Shown here: in pieces, positions 8,035 through 16,797 of the stretch
Numbering within the stretch: position 1 is the first letter of the stretch
Layout: every line of letters starts with the position of its first letter
Assembly (NCBI RefSeq): GCF_003074055.1
Contig: NZ_CP029043.1
Span: 5,758,501-5,822,500, forward strand
Length of the DNA stretch: 64,000 bases
Origin: Streptomyces nigra
Lineage (GTDB): Bacteria; Actinomycetota; Actinomycetes; Streptomycetales; Streptomycetaceae
Direction of reading: 5' to 3'
Program-made: the position numbers and the translations under genes
The notes under the pieces: model-generated
What the model was told of the DNA's origin: nothing
Seen by the model: only the letters and a program-made list of their open reading frames with translations
Databases searched by the model: none

Positions 8035-9707
8035 TCGTCTGCGGCGTCAAGGTCTCCCACGACGGCGCCGTCGCCGTCCTCGACGGGCAGCGCCTCGTCT
8101 TCAGCGCCGAGATGGAGAAGCTCGGCAACGGCCGGCGCTACAGCGCGCTCGGCGACCTCGACCGGATCACCGCCGTCCTGGCCGACCACGGGCTCGACGT
8201 GGCCGATGTGGACCGGTTCGTCGTCGACGGATGGTGGTCGGAGGACGACGGGCCGCCGCGGATCGACACCCTGTCGGCGGGAAGGCCGGTCAGCGTCGCC
8301 ACCGCGCCCTACGTCGCCGACCCGTTCACCCCCGCCCCGCCCCCGAGGTTCACCTTCGACGGTATCGCGGGCAGCCCGCTGGCCGGGGGCTACAGCAGCT
8401 ACCCGCACGCGACCCATCACCTCTACGCGAGCTACTGCACCGGCCCGTACGCCGGGCAGACGGCGCTGGGACTCGTCTGGGACGGCGGCACGCTGCCCCG
8501 CCTGTACGTGCTGCGCCCGGGGCAACAGGTGACCGGCGACTACCAGGGGCCGCTGTTCGGGCTGGTCGGCGACGCGTTCACGTACTTCTGCATGGCCCTG
8601 GAGCCGTTCCGCAAGCCGCTGGACGGGCTCAGTGAGGTCCGGGTCGTCGAGCACCACCTCGGCACCGCGGGCAAGGCGATGGCGTACGCGGGCCTCGGCG
8701 CGGCCGACGACGACGTGCTGGCCGCGCTCGACAAGCTCGTCGCCGACCTGGGCCTCGACTCGCTGGGACCGGAGGCCGGCACACGGCTCGCCGAGCGCTG
8801 CGCCGCACTGTTCCCCGCGCACTCCAGCGCCGATCTCATCGCCTCCTTCCAGGAGTTCATCGGCCGCACACTGGTCGCCGCGCTCACCGACGCCGTGGCC
8901 CGGCTCGAGCTGCCCGCGCCGCTGCCGATCTGCCTCGCCGGGGGGTGTGCCCTCAACATCAAGTGGAACAGCATGATCCGCTCCAGCGGGCTGTTCACCG
9001 GCGTCTGGGTCCCGCCGTTCACCAACGACTCGGGGGCCGCCCTCGGCACCGCCCTGTGCGAGGTGCTGCACGACGGCGGCGACCCGGTGCTGGAGTGGGA
9101 CGTGTACAGCGGTCCGGCCCTCACCCCGAGCCGTCCCGCCGCGGGCTGGTCGGCGCAGGACTGCGACGAGGCGCAACTGGCCGCGCTGCTGCACACCACG
9201 GGTGAGCCGGTCGTCGTGGTCGACGGACGGGCCGAACTGGGCCCGCGGGCGCTCGGCAACCGCAGCATCCTCGCCGCCGCGGTGTCACCGGCCATGAAGG
9301 ACGAGCTGAACCGCATCAAGCACCGTGAGCCGTACCGGCCGGTCGCGCCGATCTGCCTGGAGTCGGCGGCCTCCGAGGTCTTCTCGCCCGGCGGAGCCGA
9401 TCCGTACATGCTCTTCGACCACCGGCTGCGGGACGGCTGGGCGCAGCGGGTGCCGGCGGTGCTGCATCTCGACGGGACGGCCCGGCTGCAGACCGTCCGT
9501 CCCGACACACCGCACACCCGGGTCGGCCGCGTGCTCGAGGAGTACCACCGTCTCAGCGGCATCCCGCTGCTGTGCAACACGAGCGCCAACCTGGCGGGAC
9601 ACGGGTTCTTCCCCGACGTCGCCACGGCCACCGAGTGGGCCGGCACTTCGTACGTGTGGTCCGGCGGCACCCTGTACACCGACGAGCGGAGGACGAACCG
9701 TGTCTGA
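8031..9707 (+). CDS. Second NodU-family carbamoyltransferase, divergent
   Basis: A 558-residue protein from ATG 8031. The N-terminal domain shows VSHDGAVAVL and YPHATHHLYASY (His-rich metal site), and the EHHLGTAGKAMAYAGLG loop. The C-terminal YrdC-like domain shows GGCALNIKWNS, GRAELGPRALGNRSIL and REPYRPVAPICLE, typical of carbamoyl-adenylate chemistry. It is near full length for the family. It differs more from the canonical pattern than the copy at the left edge, so the two probably act on different hydroxyls or in different steps. It overlaps the amidinotransferase by 8 bases (GTGTCTGA). Confidence 0.88.
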   Translation: MIVCGVKVSHDGAVAVLDGQRLVFSAEMEKLGNGRRYSALGDLDRITAVLADHGLDVADVDRFVVDGWWSEDDGPPRIDTLSAGRPVSVATAPYVADPFTPAPPPRFTFDGIAGSPLAGGYSSYPHATHHLYASYCTGPYAGQTALGLVWDGGTLPRLYVLRPGQQVTGDYQGPLFGLVGDAFTYFCMALEPFRKPLDGLSEVRVVEHHLGTAGKAMAYAGLGAADDDVLAALDKLVADLGLDSLGPEAGTRLAERCAALFPAHSSADLIASFQEFIGRTLVAALTDAVARLELPAPLPICLAGGCALNIKWNSMIRSSGLFTGVWVPPFTNDSGAALGTALCEVLHDGGDPVLEWDVYSGPALTPSRPAAGWSAQDCDEAQLAALLHTTGEPVVVVDGRAELGPRALGNRSILAAAVSPAMKDELNRIKHREPYRPVAPICLESAASEVFSPGGADPYMLFDHRLRDGWAQRVPAVLHLDGTARLQTVRPDTPHTRVGRVLEEYHRLSGIPLLCNTSANLAGHGFFPDVATATEWAGTSYVWSGGTLYTDERRTNRV

Positions 9708-10782
9708 GTCAGCGCAGGGGACCGGGTCGCCGGTCCGCGCCTACAACGAGTGGGACCCGCTGGAGGAAGTCATCGTCGGGACCGTCGACGGCGCGCACTT
9801 CCCGCCCTATGACGCCGTGACGGCCGCGCCTCTCTCACCGCGGCAACGCGAAGTGTTCCGCGAGCGGGCCGGGCAGCCCTTCCCCGCGGACGAGGTCGCC
9901 GCGGCCCGCGACGAGCTGGACCAGCTCGTCGAGATCCTCAAGAACCACGGCGTACGGGTGCGCAGGCCCGACCCGCGCGACCACGGACGGTCCTTCGGAG
10001 CGCCCGGCTGGACCAGCACCGGCCTGTACGACGCGATGCCGCGCGACCTCCTGCTGGTCGTCGGCGAGCACATCATCGAGGCCCCCATGGCCTGGCGGTC
10101 CCGGTACTTCGCCAGCTCCGCCTACCGCCCGCTGCTCAAGGAGTACTTCCGCGCGGGCGCCCGCTGGTCCGCCGCCCCGCGCCCCGAACTGAGCGACGAA
10201 CTGTACGTCGAGGACTGGACCGACCAGCCCGAGGGCGAGCCGTTCCGCTCGGTGATCACCGAGTTCGAACCGACCTTCGACGCGGCCGACTTCATCCGGT
10301 GCGGCCGGGACATCTTCGCGCAGCGCAGCCACGTCACCAACATGATGGGCATCGACTGGGTGCGCCGGCTGATCGGTGACGACTACCAGGTCCACGTGGT
10401 GGAACTCGCGGACGACCACCCGATGCACATCGACGCGAGCCTGATGCCGCTCGCGCCCGGCAAGCTGCTCGTCCACCCCGACCGGGTGCCCGAGGTGCCG
10501 AGCCAGTTCAAGGACTGGGAGGTCCGCCGGGCGCCGAGCCCCGTCATACCCGACGGGCACCCGCTGTACATGACCAGCAAGTGGATCAACATGAACGTCC
10601 TGATGCTGGACGAGACGCACATGCTGGTCGAGGCCGAGGACCGGCCCATGCAGGAACTGGCCGAGAGCTGGGACATCACGCCGGTCCCCTGCCCGTTCCG
10701 CGCCTTCAACAGCTTCGGCGGCTCGTTCCACTGCGCCACCACGGACGTACGCCGGCGCGGGGAGCTGCGGTCCTACCTCTGA
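9700..10782 (+). CDS. Glycine/inosamine-type amidinotransferase (AGAT family)
   Basis: A 360-residue protein from GTG 9700 after GGAGG. It is strikingly like the arginine:glycine amidinotransferase family: FDAADFIRCGRDIFAQRS (catalytic Asp), HPMHIDASLMPLAPG (His, about residue 243), MTSKWINMNVLMLDE and SFGGSFHCATTDVRRRG (Cys nucleophile, about residue 345). The enzyme moves the amidino group of arginine to an amine via a Cys-amidino intermediate, leaving ornithine. Neighbours suggest either guanidinylation of a pathway amine, or a link to the N-hydroxylase through the ornithine released. Acceptor unknown. Confidence 0.93.
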   Translation: MSESAQGTGSPVRAYNEWDPLEEVIVGTVDGAHFPPYDAVTAAPLSPRQREVFRERAGQPFPADEVAAARDELDQLVEILKNHGVRVRRPDPRDHGRSFGAPGWTSTGLYDAMPRDLLLVVGEHIIEAPMAWRSRYFASSAYRPLLKEYFRAGARWSAAPRPELSDELYVEDWTDQPEGEPFRSVITEFEPTFDAADFIRCGRDIFAQRSHVTNMMGIDWVRRLIGDDYQVHVVELADDHPMHIDASLMPLAPGKLLVHPDRVPEVPSQFKDWEVRRAPSPVIPDGHPLYMTSKWINMNVLMLDETHMLVEAEDRPMQELAESWDITPVPCPFRAFNSFGGSFHCATTDVRRRGELRSYL

Positions 10783-10852
10783 GATCCCTCACCGGGAGGG
10801 ACCGGGAGCGGTGTGGCGCGGCACGGGGCCGGTGAGCGACAGGAAAGGCACG

Positions 10853-12643
10853 ATGGCAGAACGGACGACGGCCAGGCGATTCCCCCAGGTCCGGCGAGCG
10901 GGGGCGCTGCTGCTCGACGCCCTCCGCGCCCACCCCGGCCCGGTCATCTGGGGGCTCGTCGGCTCGCTGCTGTACGGCACGAGTCTGGTCGCCTGGTCGG
11001 TGGCACTGGGTGAACTGGTCAACCATGTGGTGATCCCGCGGTTCGAGGACGGCCGGATCGCGGTCGGCACGATCGTCGCGGTGCTGCTGGCGGTCGCCGC
11101 GATCGGAGTGGTGCAGGGCGCCGCGGGGTTGCTGCGGCGCTGGACCCTCGTGGTGACCCGGGCGCGCTTCGACGCCACCCTGCGCGAGGCGGTCGTCCGG
11201 CACTACCACCGGCTGCCCATGACGTTCCATCAGGCCCACCCGACCGGCCAGAAGCTGGCGCACGTGACGACCGACGCGGAGGCCGCCGCGGAACTCCCGG
11301 CCCGGCTGCCCGACGTGCTCGGCATGTTCGTGCTGTTCCTGGTCACCGCGGGCTGGGCGACCGCCGTCGACCCGGTGCTCGCCCTGGTCGGCGGGGCGAT
11401 GGTCCCCGCACTGCTGCTGGTCAACTCCGTCTACCAGAAACAGGTGGAGGCGCCCGCGCGGGCGGTCCAGGAGCGCCTGGGCCGGGTGACGGAGGTCGCC
11501 CACGAAAGCTTCGACGGCGCGGCCCTCGTCAAGACGCTCGGCCGGGAGGGTGTCGAGCGGGAGCGGTTCGCCACGGAGGCGGCCGCACTGCGCGACGCGA
11601 AGATCAGACTGGCCCTCCGGGACTGGCTGCTGGACTCACTGATCGAATCGATCCCGTCGGCGACCTCCCTGGCCATGGTCGTCGTCGGCGCGCTGCGTGT
11701 GAACAGCGGGGACATCACGGTCGGCACCCTCGTCAGCTTCGTCAACGTGTTCGCGATGCTGGTCGTGCCGGTGCGCACCATCGGCAACGTGCTCGGTGAC
11801 GTACCGCGCATGCTGGCCGGCTACGCCCGCGTCCGGTCCGTGCTCGACGAGCCGCTGCCCGCGGCCACGTCGGAGCCCGAACCGCTGCCCGACGGCCCGC
11901 TCGACGTGCGGGTCAGCGGCCTGTCCTACAGCTATCAGGGCGGCTCCACCGCGCTGTCCGACGTGAGCTTCCATGTGCCGCCCGGCGTCACGGTCGCCGT
12001 CACCGGCGGCACCGGCTCGGGGAAGACGACGCTGCTGCTGGCGCTGGCCGGCCTGCTGCCGGTGCCGGACGGCACCGTGCTGGTCAACGGTGCCGATCTG
12101 TCCCGGATCAGCGCAGCCGACCGGGCGAGGGCCGTCGCCGCCGCCTTCCAGGAGCCGTTCCTGTTCGCCGCGTCGCTGGCCGAGAACGTCCTGCTCGACT
12201 TCGACGGTGCTCGCGCCGCCGACGATCCCCGCCTGCACGAGGCGCTGCGCCTGGCCCGGGCGACCGGTCTCGTGGACGGCAGGCCCGAGGGACCGGACAC
12301 ACTCGTCGGGGAGCGGGGCGTCACCCTGTCCGGCGGCGAACGCCAGCGCATCGCACTCGCCCGGGCCCTGGCCCGCCGGCCCCGCCTGCTCCTGCTCGAC
12401 GAGGCGACCTCCGCCGTCGACGCCACGACCCGGCAGGAGATCATGAGCGGCCTCGCCGACGGCCTCACGTCGACCACGACGATCGTTGTCACCACCAGTG
12501 CCGCGACCCTGGCCCTCGCCGACGCCGTCGTCTACCTCGACCAGGGCCGGGTCGCCGGCGTCGGACCGCACGCCGACCTGCTGCGGCTCGACGGCTACGA
12601 CCGGCTGATCCGCGCGTACGAGCGAGAGCAGGTGCAGACATGA
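10853..12643 (+). CDS. ABC exporter half-transporter A (TMD-NBD)
   Basis: A 596-residue protein from ATG 10853, placed behind AGGAAAGG; an upstream GTG at 10811 has no RBS. Residues 1 to about 320 are an ABC type-1 transmembrane domain with about six hydrophobic helices. The nucleotide-binding domain has Walker A GGTGSGKTT, Q-loop FQEPFLFA, signature LSGGERQRIALARAL and Walker B LLLLDEATSAVD. The H-loop is weak: the usual TVAHR is replaced by VVTTSAATLA, so one ATP site may be impaired, as in many heterodimeric exporters. It overlaps the second half-transporter by 4 bases. Likely exports the cluster product. Confidence 0.9.
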   Translation: MAERTTARRFPQVRRAGALLLDALRAHPGPVIWGLVGSLLYGTSLVAWSVALGELVNHVVIPRFEDGRIAVGTIVAVLLAVAAIGVVQGAAGLLRRWTLVVTRARFDATLREAVVRHYHRLPMTFHQAHPTGQKLAHVTTDAEAAAELPARLPDVLGMFVLFLVTAGWATAVDPVLALVGGAMVPALLLVNSVYQKQVEAPARAVQERLGRVTEVAHESFDGAALVKTLGREGVERERFATEAAALRDAKIRLALRDWLLDSLIESIPSATSLAMVVVGALRVNSGDITVGTLVSFVNVFAMLVVPVRTIGNVLGDVPRMLAGYARVRSVLDEPLPAATSEPEPLPDGPLDVRVSGLSYSYQGGSTALSDVSFHVPPGVTVAVTGGTGSGKTTLLLALAGLLPVPDGTVLVNGADLSRISAADRARAVAAAFQEPFLFAASLAENVLLDFDGARAADDPRLHEALRLARATGLVDGRPEGPDTLVGERGVTLSGGERQRIALARALARRPRLLLLDEATSAVDATTRQEIMSGLADGLTSTTTIVVTTSAATLALADAVVYLDQGRVAGVGPHADLLRLDGYDRLIRAYEREQVQT

Positions 12644-14472
12644 CCACGCCCGAGCCGGTGGGCCCGGCGGCGCCGGCCGCCCAGGCGGACCCGGCGGACC
12701 CGGAGAGCGTCACCGGGTCGACGACCGCCGTGATCCGGCGCGGGCTCGCGGCCGTTCCCGCGATCCGCCGGGGCCTGGCGGTGACCGTCGTCCTCGCCCT
12801 GCTCGGCGGGGCCGGCCGGCTCGCCGTCCCGGTACTGATCCAGCAGGTGATCGACCGCGGACTGGTCTCCGGACACATCAGCGGTCGTCGGCTGATGGTT
12901 CTCAGCGTGCTCGCGGGGCTCGTGGTGGTGCTGACCGCCGTCGTCAACTGGGCGGGTCTCGCGCGGCTCGCGATCGCCAGCGAACGCGCACTGTACGACC
13001 TGCGGGTCCAGGCATTCACCCATGTGCACCGGCTGAGTGTGGCGTACCACTCCGCGGAGGCGCGCGGGAAGCTGGTGTCCCGGGTCACCTCCGACGTCGA
13101 GACCCTCAGCATGTTCCTCCAGTGGGGCGGCATCGCCTGGCTGGTGAACGGTGCCATCATGCTGGCCGCCGTCGCCGGCATGGCCTACTACGACATCTGG
13201 CTGACGCTGGTCACGGTGGTGCTGACCGTGCCCCTGCTGCTTCTGGTGCGGATGGTCGTCACCCGCCTCGGACCCGCGCACACCGCCGTCCGCGTGCGCG
13301 TCGCCGATCTGCTGACCGTCATCTCCGAGACGATCCAGGGGGCCGCCGTCATCCGGGCGTACGGCGTGGAGGAGCCGAGTCTGCGCCGGACCTCGGACAC
13401 CATCCACCGGTGGCGGGACTCCAAGGCCCGCGCCGGAGTGCTCGGCGGAGTGCTGTTCTCGCTGGCCGACCTGTTCGCCGTGGTCATCGTGGTCGCCGTC
13501 GTCGCGGTGGGGCTCGCGATCGGGCCGTCGGCCGGACACAGCGCCGGTGAACTGGTCGCGTTCATCCTGCTGGTGACGCTGTTCCTGGCGCCGATCACGG
13601 AGTTCACCCAGGTCATCGACTTCACCCAGAACGCGGTCGCCGGCTGGCGGCGTGTGCTGGCGCTGCTCGACATCGCCGAGGACGTCCCCGAGCCGGTCGA
13701 CGGCCATCGGCTGCCGCCCGGGCCGCCCGGCGTGGTGGTCGAGAACGTGAGGTTCAGTTATCCGGGCGGCGACGCCACCCTGGACGACGTGTCGTTCGAG
13801 GTGCCGGCCGGCCGTCAGATCGTCCTGGTGGGCGCCACCGGCTCCGGCAAGACGACGCTGACGAAACTGATCGCGCGGCTCGCCGACCCCGACAGCGGCC
13901 GCATACTGATCGGCGGTGTGGACGTCCGCGAGATCGCCACGGACTCACTGCGCTCACGTCTTGTAGTGGTACCCCAGGAGCCGTTCCTCTTCGACACCAC
14001 GATCGAGGAGAACGTACGGTACGGCCGCCCGTCCGCCACCCGTGGCGAGATCGAGCTGGCCTTCCGCGAGCTCGGCGCCGAGACGTTCCTCGCCGGCCTG
14101 CCGCTCGGCCTCGACACCCCGGTCGGACAGCGCGGGGAGAGCCTGTCGGCGGGGGAGCGGCAACTGGTCGCCCTGGCCCGTGCCCACGTGGCCGACCCGG
14201 CGTGCCTGATCCTCGACGAGGCGACCTCGGCGGTGGACCCCGAGATCGAGCTGACGCTCATCGAGGCGCTGCGCCGGCTGACCGCGGGACGCACCTCGGT
14301 GACCGTGGCGCACCGGCTGGCGGTGGCGCAACGGGCCGACGAGGTCATGGTCCTCCAGGACGGGCGGCTGGTGGAGCGTGGTCCGCACGACCGACTGCTC
14401 GCGGCTGACGGCGTGTACGCGGGGCTCTACGACGACTGGCGGCGGGCCACCGCCGGCACCGCGCACCCTTGA
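12640..14472 (+). CDS. ABC exporter half-transporter B (TMD-NBD)
   Basis: A 610-residue protein starting with an ATGA overlap. A Pro/Ala-rich cytoplasmic N-terminus (about 35 residues) precedes the type-1 transmembrane domain. The NBD has Walker A GATGSGKTT, Q-loop VPQEPFLFD, Walker B CLILDEATSAVD and an intact H-loop VTVAHRLAVA, but the signature reads LSAGERQ rather than LSGGQ. With the defective H-loop of its partner this fits an asymmetric heterodimer of the TmrAB/BmrCD kind with one consensus and one degenerate ATP site. Probable export or self-resistance function for the metabolite. Confidence 0.9.
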   Translation: MTTPEPVGPAAPAAQADPADPESVTGSTTAVIRRGLAAVPAIRRGLAVTVVLALLGGAGRLAVPVLIQQVIDRGLVSGHISGRRLMVLSVLAGLVVVLTAVVNWAGLARLAIASERALYDLRVQAFTHVHRLSVAYHSAEARGKLVSRVTSDVETLSMFLQWGGIAWLVNGAIMLAAVAGMAYYDIWLTLVTVVLTVPLLLLVRMVVTRLGPAHTAVRVRVADLLTVISETIQGAAVIRAYGVEEPSLRRTSDTIHRWRDSKARAGVLGGVLFSLADLFAVVIVVAVVAVGLAIGPSAGHSAGELVAFILLVTLFLAPITEFTQVIDFTQNAVAGWRRVLALLDIAEDVPEPVDGHRLPPGPPGVVVENVRFSYPGGDATLDDVSFEVPAGRQIVLVGATGSGKTTLTKLIARLADPDSGRILIGGVDVREIATDSLRSRLVVVPQEPFLFDTTIEENVRYGRPSATRGEIELAFRELGAETFLAGLPLGLDTPVGQRGESLSAGERQLVALARAHVADPACLILDEATSAVDPEIELTLIEALRRLTAGRTSVTVAHRLAVAQRADEVMVLQDGRLVERGPHDRLLAADGVYAGLYDDWRRATAGTAHP

Positions 14473-14605
14473 CCCGCACCCCCCGGACCCTGGTTCCGGT
14501 GACAAGACGCGCCGCTCGGGCCCCCATATGGTGAGCCTGATCGGCCCCGTTCCTCCCTCATTTCAGGTGGCTCAAACCCGTGGGCACCTTCGGCGAAAGG
14601 AAGAC

Positions 14606-15523
14606 ATGGTGGCTGAAGGCATCAGCAAAACGGCGGCTCAAGGACTGACGCCCGAGCAGGTGAAGTCCTTCCAGGAGAACGGTTTCATCGGGCCGTTCGA
14701 CCTCTACTCGGAGGACGAGGCCCGGCTTCACTGGAACCAGGCCATGATCGAGATGGTGACCTCGCGCAACAAGCCGCACGAGTCGACCATCATCAACTAC
14801 GACCGCCATCTGGACTGCGACACCCTCTCCCGGCACATCGCCCACCCCACGGTCGTGCACAAGCTGCGCAGCCTGATGGGCGACGACATCATCTGCTGGA
14901 AGACCAACATCTTCGAGAAGCAGCCGGGCGAGGCCGGCACGGGCTGGCACCAGGTCGAGGCCTTCACGGTCTTCGAGTCGGAGTCGGTCGCCTACCCCTC
15001 GCTGCGCTACACCGAGGAGAGCACCGCCGCCACCCAGGAGCTGACGGTGTGGACGGCGTTCTCCGAGGCGGACGAGGAGCACGGCTGCCTCCGCTTCATC
15101 CCCGGCAGTCACAAGAAGTGGTACTACGACGAGACCAAGCCCATGTCGCGGAACGTGGAGAGCAAGTCCCACGACTTCTTCGGCTACGACTACTCGGAGC
15201 TGAAGCTCGACGCCGACTGGGACCCGGACGCCGGTGAGATCGTCACCATGCCCATGAAGCCCGGGCAGTTCGTGATCTTCCTGGCGAAGTGCATCCACGG
15301 GTCTCTGCCGAACGTCAGCGACACCAAGCGGCTCGGCCTCGCCACCCGGTACGTCTCGCCGTCGGTGCGGGTCTACGAGCACATCGACAGCCTCAGCGGG
15401 TTCGGTGACGCCATCAGCCTCGACTACCACGGCAGCGTCCTGGTCTCCGGCGAGGACCGGTGGGGACACAACCGCATCCACACCGAGAACCTGAACGGGT
15501 TCCCGTTCCCGAAGGTGGACTGA
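14606..15523 (+). CDS. SyrB2-like (PhyH family) Fe(II)/2-oxoglutarate enzyme with HxV at the metal site
   Basis: A 305-residue protein from ATG 14606 after GAAAGGAAG. It belongs to the phytanoyl-CoA-dioxygenase/chlorinating-enzyme group and follows SyrB2 closely through the core: GWHQVEAF (115-120), ELTVWTAFSEADEEHGCLRFIPGS, DFFGYDY, CIHGSLPN (second His, 231) and ATRYV (Arg for 2-oxoglutarate, 248). In hydroxylases position H+2 is Asp/Glu; in SyrB2-type halogenases it is Ala or Gly, leaving room for chloride. Here it is Val117, followed by Glu118. Related enzymes act on amino acids tethered to carrier proteins, and an ACP gene follows immediately (overlap TGATG). Halogenation, hydroxylation, desaturation or cyclisation all remain possible. 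Confidence 0.85.
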   Translation: MVAEGISKTAAQGLTPEQVKSFQENGFIGPFDLYSEDEARLHWNQAMIEMVTSRNKPHESTIINYDRHLDCDTLSRHIAHPTVVHKLRSLMGDDIICWKTNIFEKQPGEAGTGWHQVEAFTVFESESVAYPSLRYTEESTAATQELTVWTAFSEADEEHGCLRFIPGSHKKWYYDETKPMSRNVESKSHDFFGYDYSELKLDADWDPDAGEIVTMPMKPGQFVIFLAKCIHGSLPNVSDTKRLGLATRYVSPSVRVYEHIDSLSGFGDAISLDYHGSVLVSGEDRWGHNRIHTENLNGFPFPKVD

Positions 15524-15804
15524 TGACCACCGACGACTACCGGCGCAAGTTCGCCGACTTCCTCGCCAAGCAGCCCATGACCGCCGACCTCACCTACGAG
15601 CAGGTGGCCGGCGCGACGACCCGCGCCGATCTGGGCATCAGCTCGCTCAACATGGTCCTGATCCTCGTGAACTACATCGAGGAGTACACGGGCAACTCGG
15701 TGACCATGCAGCCGGAATGGGTCTCCCGGCTGGGCGACGTCGAGGGCATCCTCTCCGTGCTCCGCGAGATCGACGCGAGCGCGGCGGTGGCGCCCCGGAC
15801 CTGA
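15523..15804 (+). CDS. Free-standing acyl/peptidyl carrier protein
   Basis: A 93-residue protein with the four-helix carrier pattern and phosphopantetheine site LGISSLNMVLILV (second Ser of ISSL, where most carriers have DSL). The ATG overlaps the oxygenase stop (TGATG). Flanked by a carrier-dependent-type Fe/2OG enzyme and a KAS III-like enzyme, it is probably the carrier on which an intermediate is oxidised and from or to which the KAS III-like protein moves it. The cargo is not evident from sequence. Confidence 0.85.
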   Translation: MTTDDYRRKFADFLAKQPMTADLTYEQVAGATTRADLGISSLNMVLILVNYIEEYTGNSVTMQPEWVSRLGDVEGILSVLREIDASAAVAPRT

Positions 15805-15864
15805 CCCCGCTGTCGCGGAGCCCGGCGTCGGCAGTTCCCGTCCGCACGGCCGATCGAAGGAACC

Positions 15865-16797
15865 ATGATCTCGGATCTCGAAAACATCGGCATCGGGTCG
15901 TTCGCGTGTGTCTTCGGCGACCTGGAGAACAAGCCGGAGAACATCCCGGGCTTCGACGCCCTGTGGCAGACCGCGTCGTTCGGCACGGACTTCGGCGACA
16001 TGGGCTGCGGCACCTACCGGAAGATGAACCGGCCGGTGCTCGACCATGTCGTCGATGCCGTGCGCCGCAGCATGAGCGGCTCGGGGGCACGGCCCGCGGA
16101 CGTCGGTCACCTCGTCCTCGCCACCAGTGACCCGACGCTCGCCCTGCTGCCGTCCGACTTCGCCGAACAGGTGCTGCTCGCCTGCGGCCTGGACGACTGT
16201 GTGCCGCATCTGGTGTCCTACCAGCGGTGCTGCAGCTCGCTCACGGCACTGCGGCACGCGCGGGACCTGTTCGCGGATCCGGACGTCACCCATGTGGTCA
16301 TGGTCGCTCTGGACTTCGTGCCGGACGACCGTGACCGGGTGCGCCCCTACGCCCTGTTCGGGGACGCCGCCGTCGCCTGCACGCTCACCCGGCACGAGCC
16401 CGGACTGGTACGGCTCGTCTCGTCCGCCGTCAAGGTGGACCCGGACGGACTGCGCGGCCAGGACACGTTCGCGTCCCGCAAGACCGTCGCCGACCGCGCG
16501 CTGGCCGCCGCCCTGCGCGCGGGCCGACGGCAACGGGGGCAGCTGACACGGGTGTTCGCCGCCAACCTGTACAAGCCGCTGACGCTGTTCAACGCCTCCT
16601 CGGTCGGACTGCCGCCGGACCGGCTGCACTTCACCGAGACACTCGCCGCCTACGGGCACTGCGGCAACGCCGACTGGATGATCAACCTGGCCGATCACCA
16701 CGAGCGCGTCGGCGTCCGCGCCGGGCAGACGTACCTCGCACAGTCCCTCGCGCCGGGTTTCTACGCCTGCGTACTCCTGGAAGGGACCGCGTCGTGA
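15865..16797 (+). CDS. KAS III-like thiolase-fold acyltransferase, catalytic His missing
   Basis: A 310-residue protein from ATG 15865 after GAAGGAACC. It has the FabH/KAS III architecture: an active-site Cys in SYQRCCSSL (122/123), YALFGDAAVACTL, and the late GHCGNADWMINL segment that supplies the catalytic Asn (268). Where FabH has HQAN, this protein reads FAAN (231-234), so the His needed for decarboxylative condensation is absent. KAS III homologues altered in this way (the CerJ and DpsC groups) often act as acyltransferases forming esters, amides or thioesters instead of C-C bonds. Neighbours suggest it transfers an acyl or aminoacyl group between the ACP, the A-T protein and a small acceptor. 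The next gene overlaps it by 4 bases. Confidence 0.8.
   Translation: MISDLENIGIGSFACVFGDLENKPENIPGFDALWQTASFGTDFGDMGCGTYRKMNRPVLDHVVDAVRRSMSGSGARPADVGHLVLATSDPTLALLPSDFAEQVLLACGLDDCVPHLVSYQRCCSSLTALRHARDLFADPDVTHVVMVALDFVPDDRDRVRPYALFGDAAVACTLTRHEPGLVRLVSSAVKVDPDGLRGQDTFASRKTVADRALAAALRAGRRQRGQLTRVFAANLYKPLTLFNASSVGLPPDRLHFTETLAAYGHCGNADWMINLADHHERVGVRAGQTYLAQSLAPGFYACVLLEGTAS

Noticed and set aside
14473..14605. Promoter before the SyrB2-like gene
   Set aside because: TTGACC and GTGACA occur, but neither has a -10 element at acceptable spacing; continuation of the upstream operon is equally likely.
14606..15523. Calling this gene a halogenase outright
   Set aside because: Overall similarity to SyrB2 is clear, but the decisive position is Val, not Ala/Gly, so the reaction is left open.
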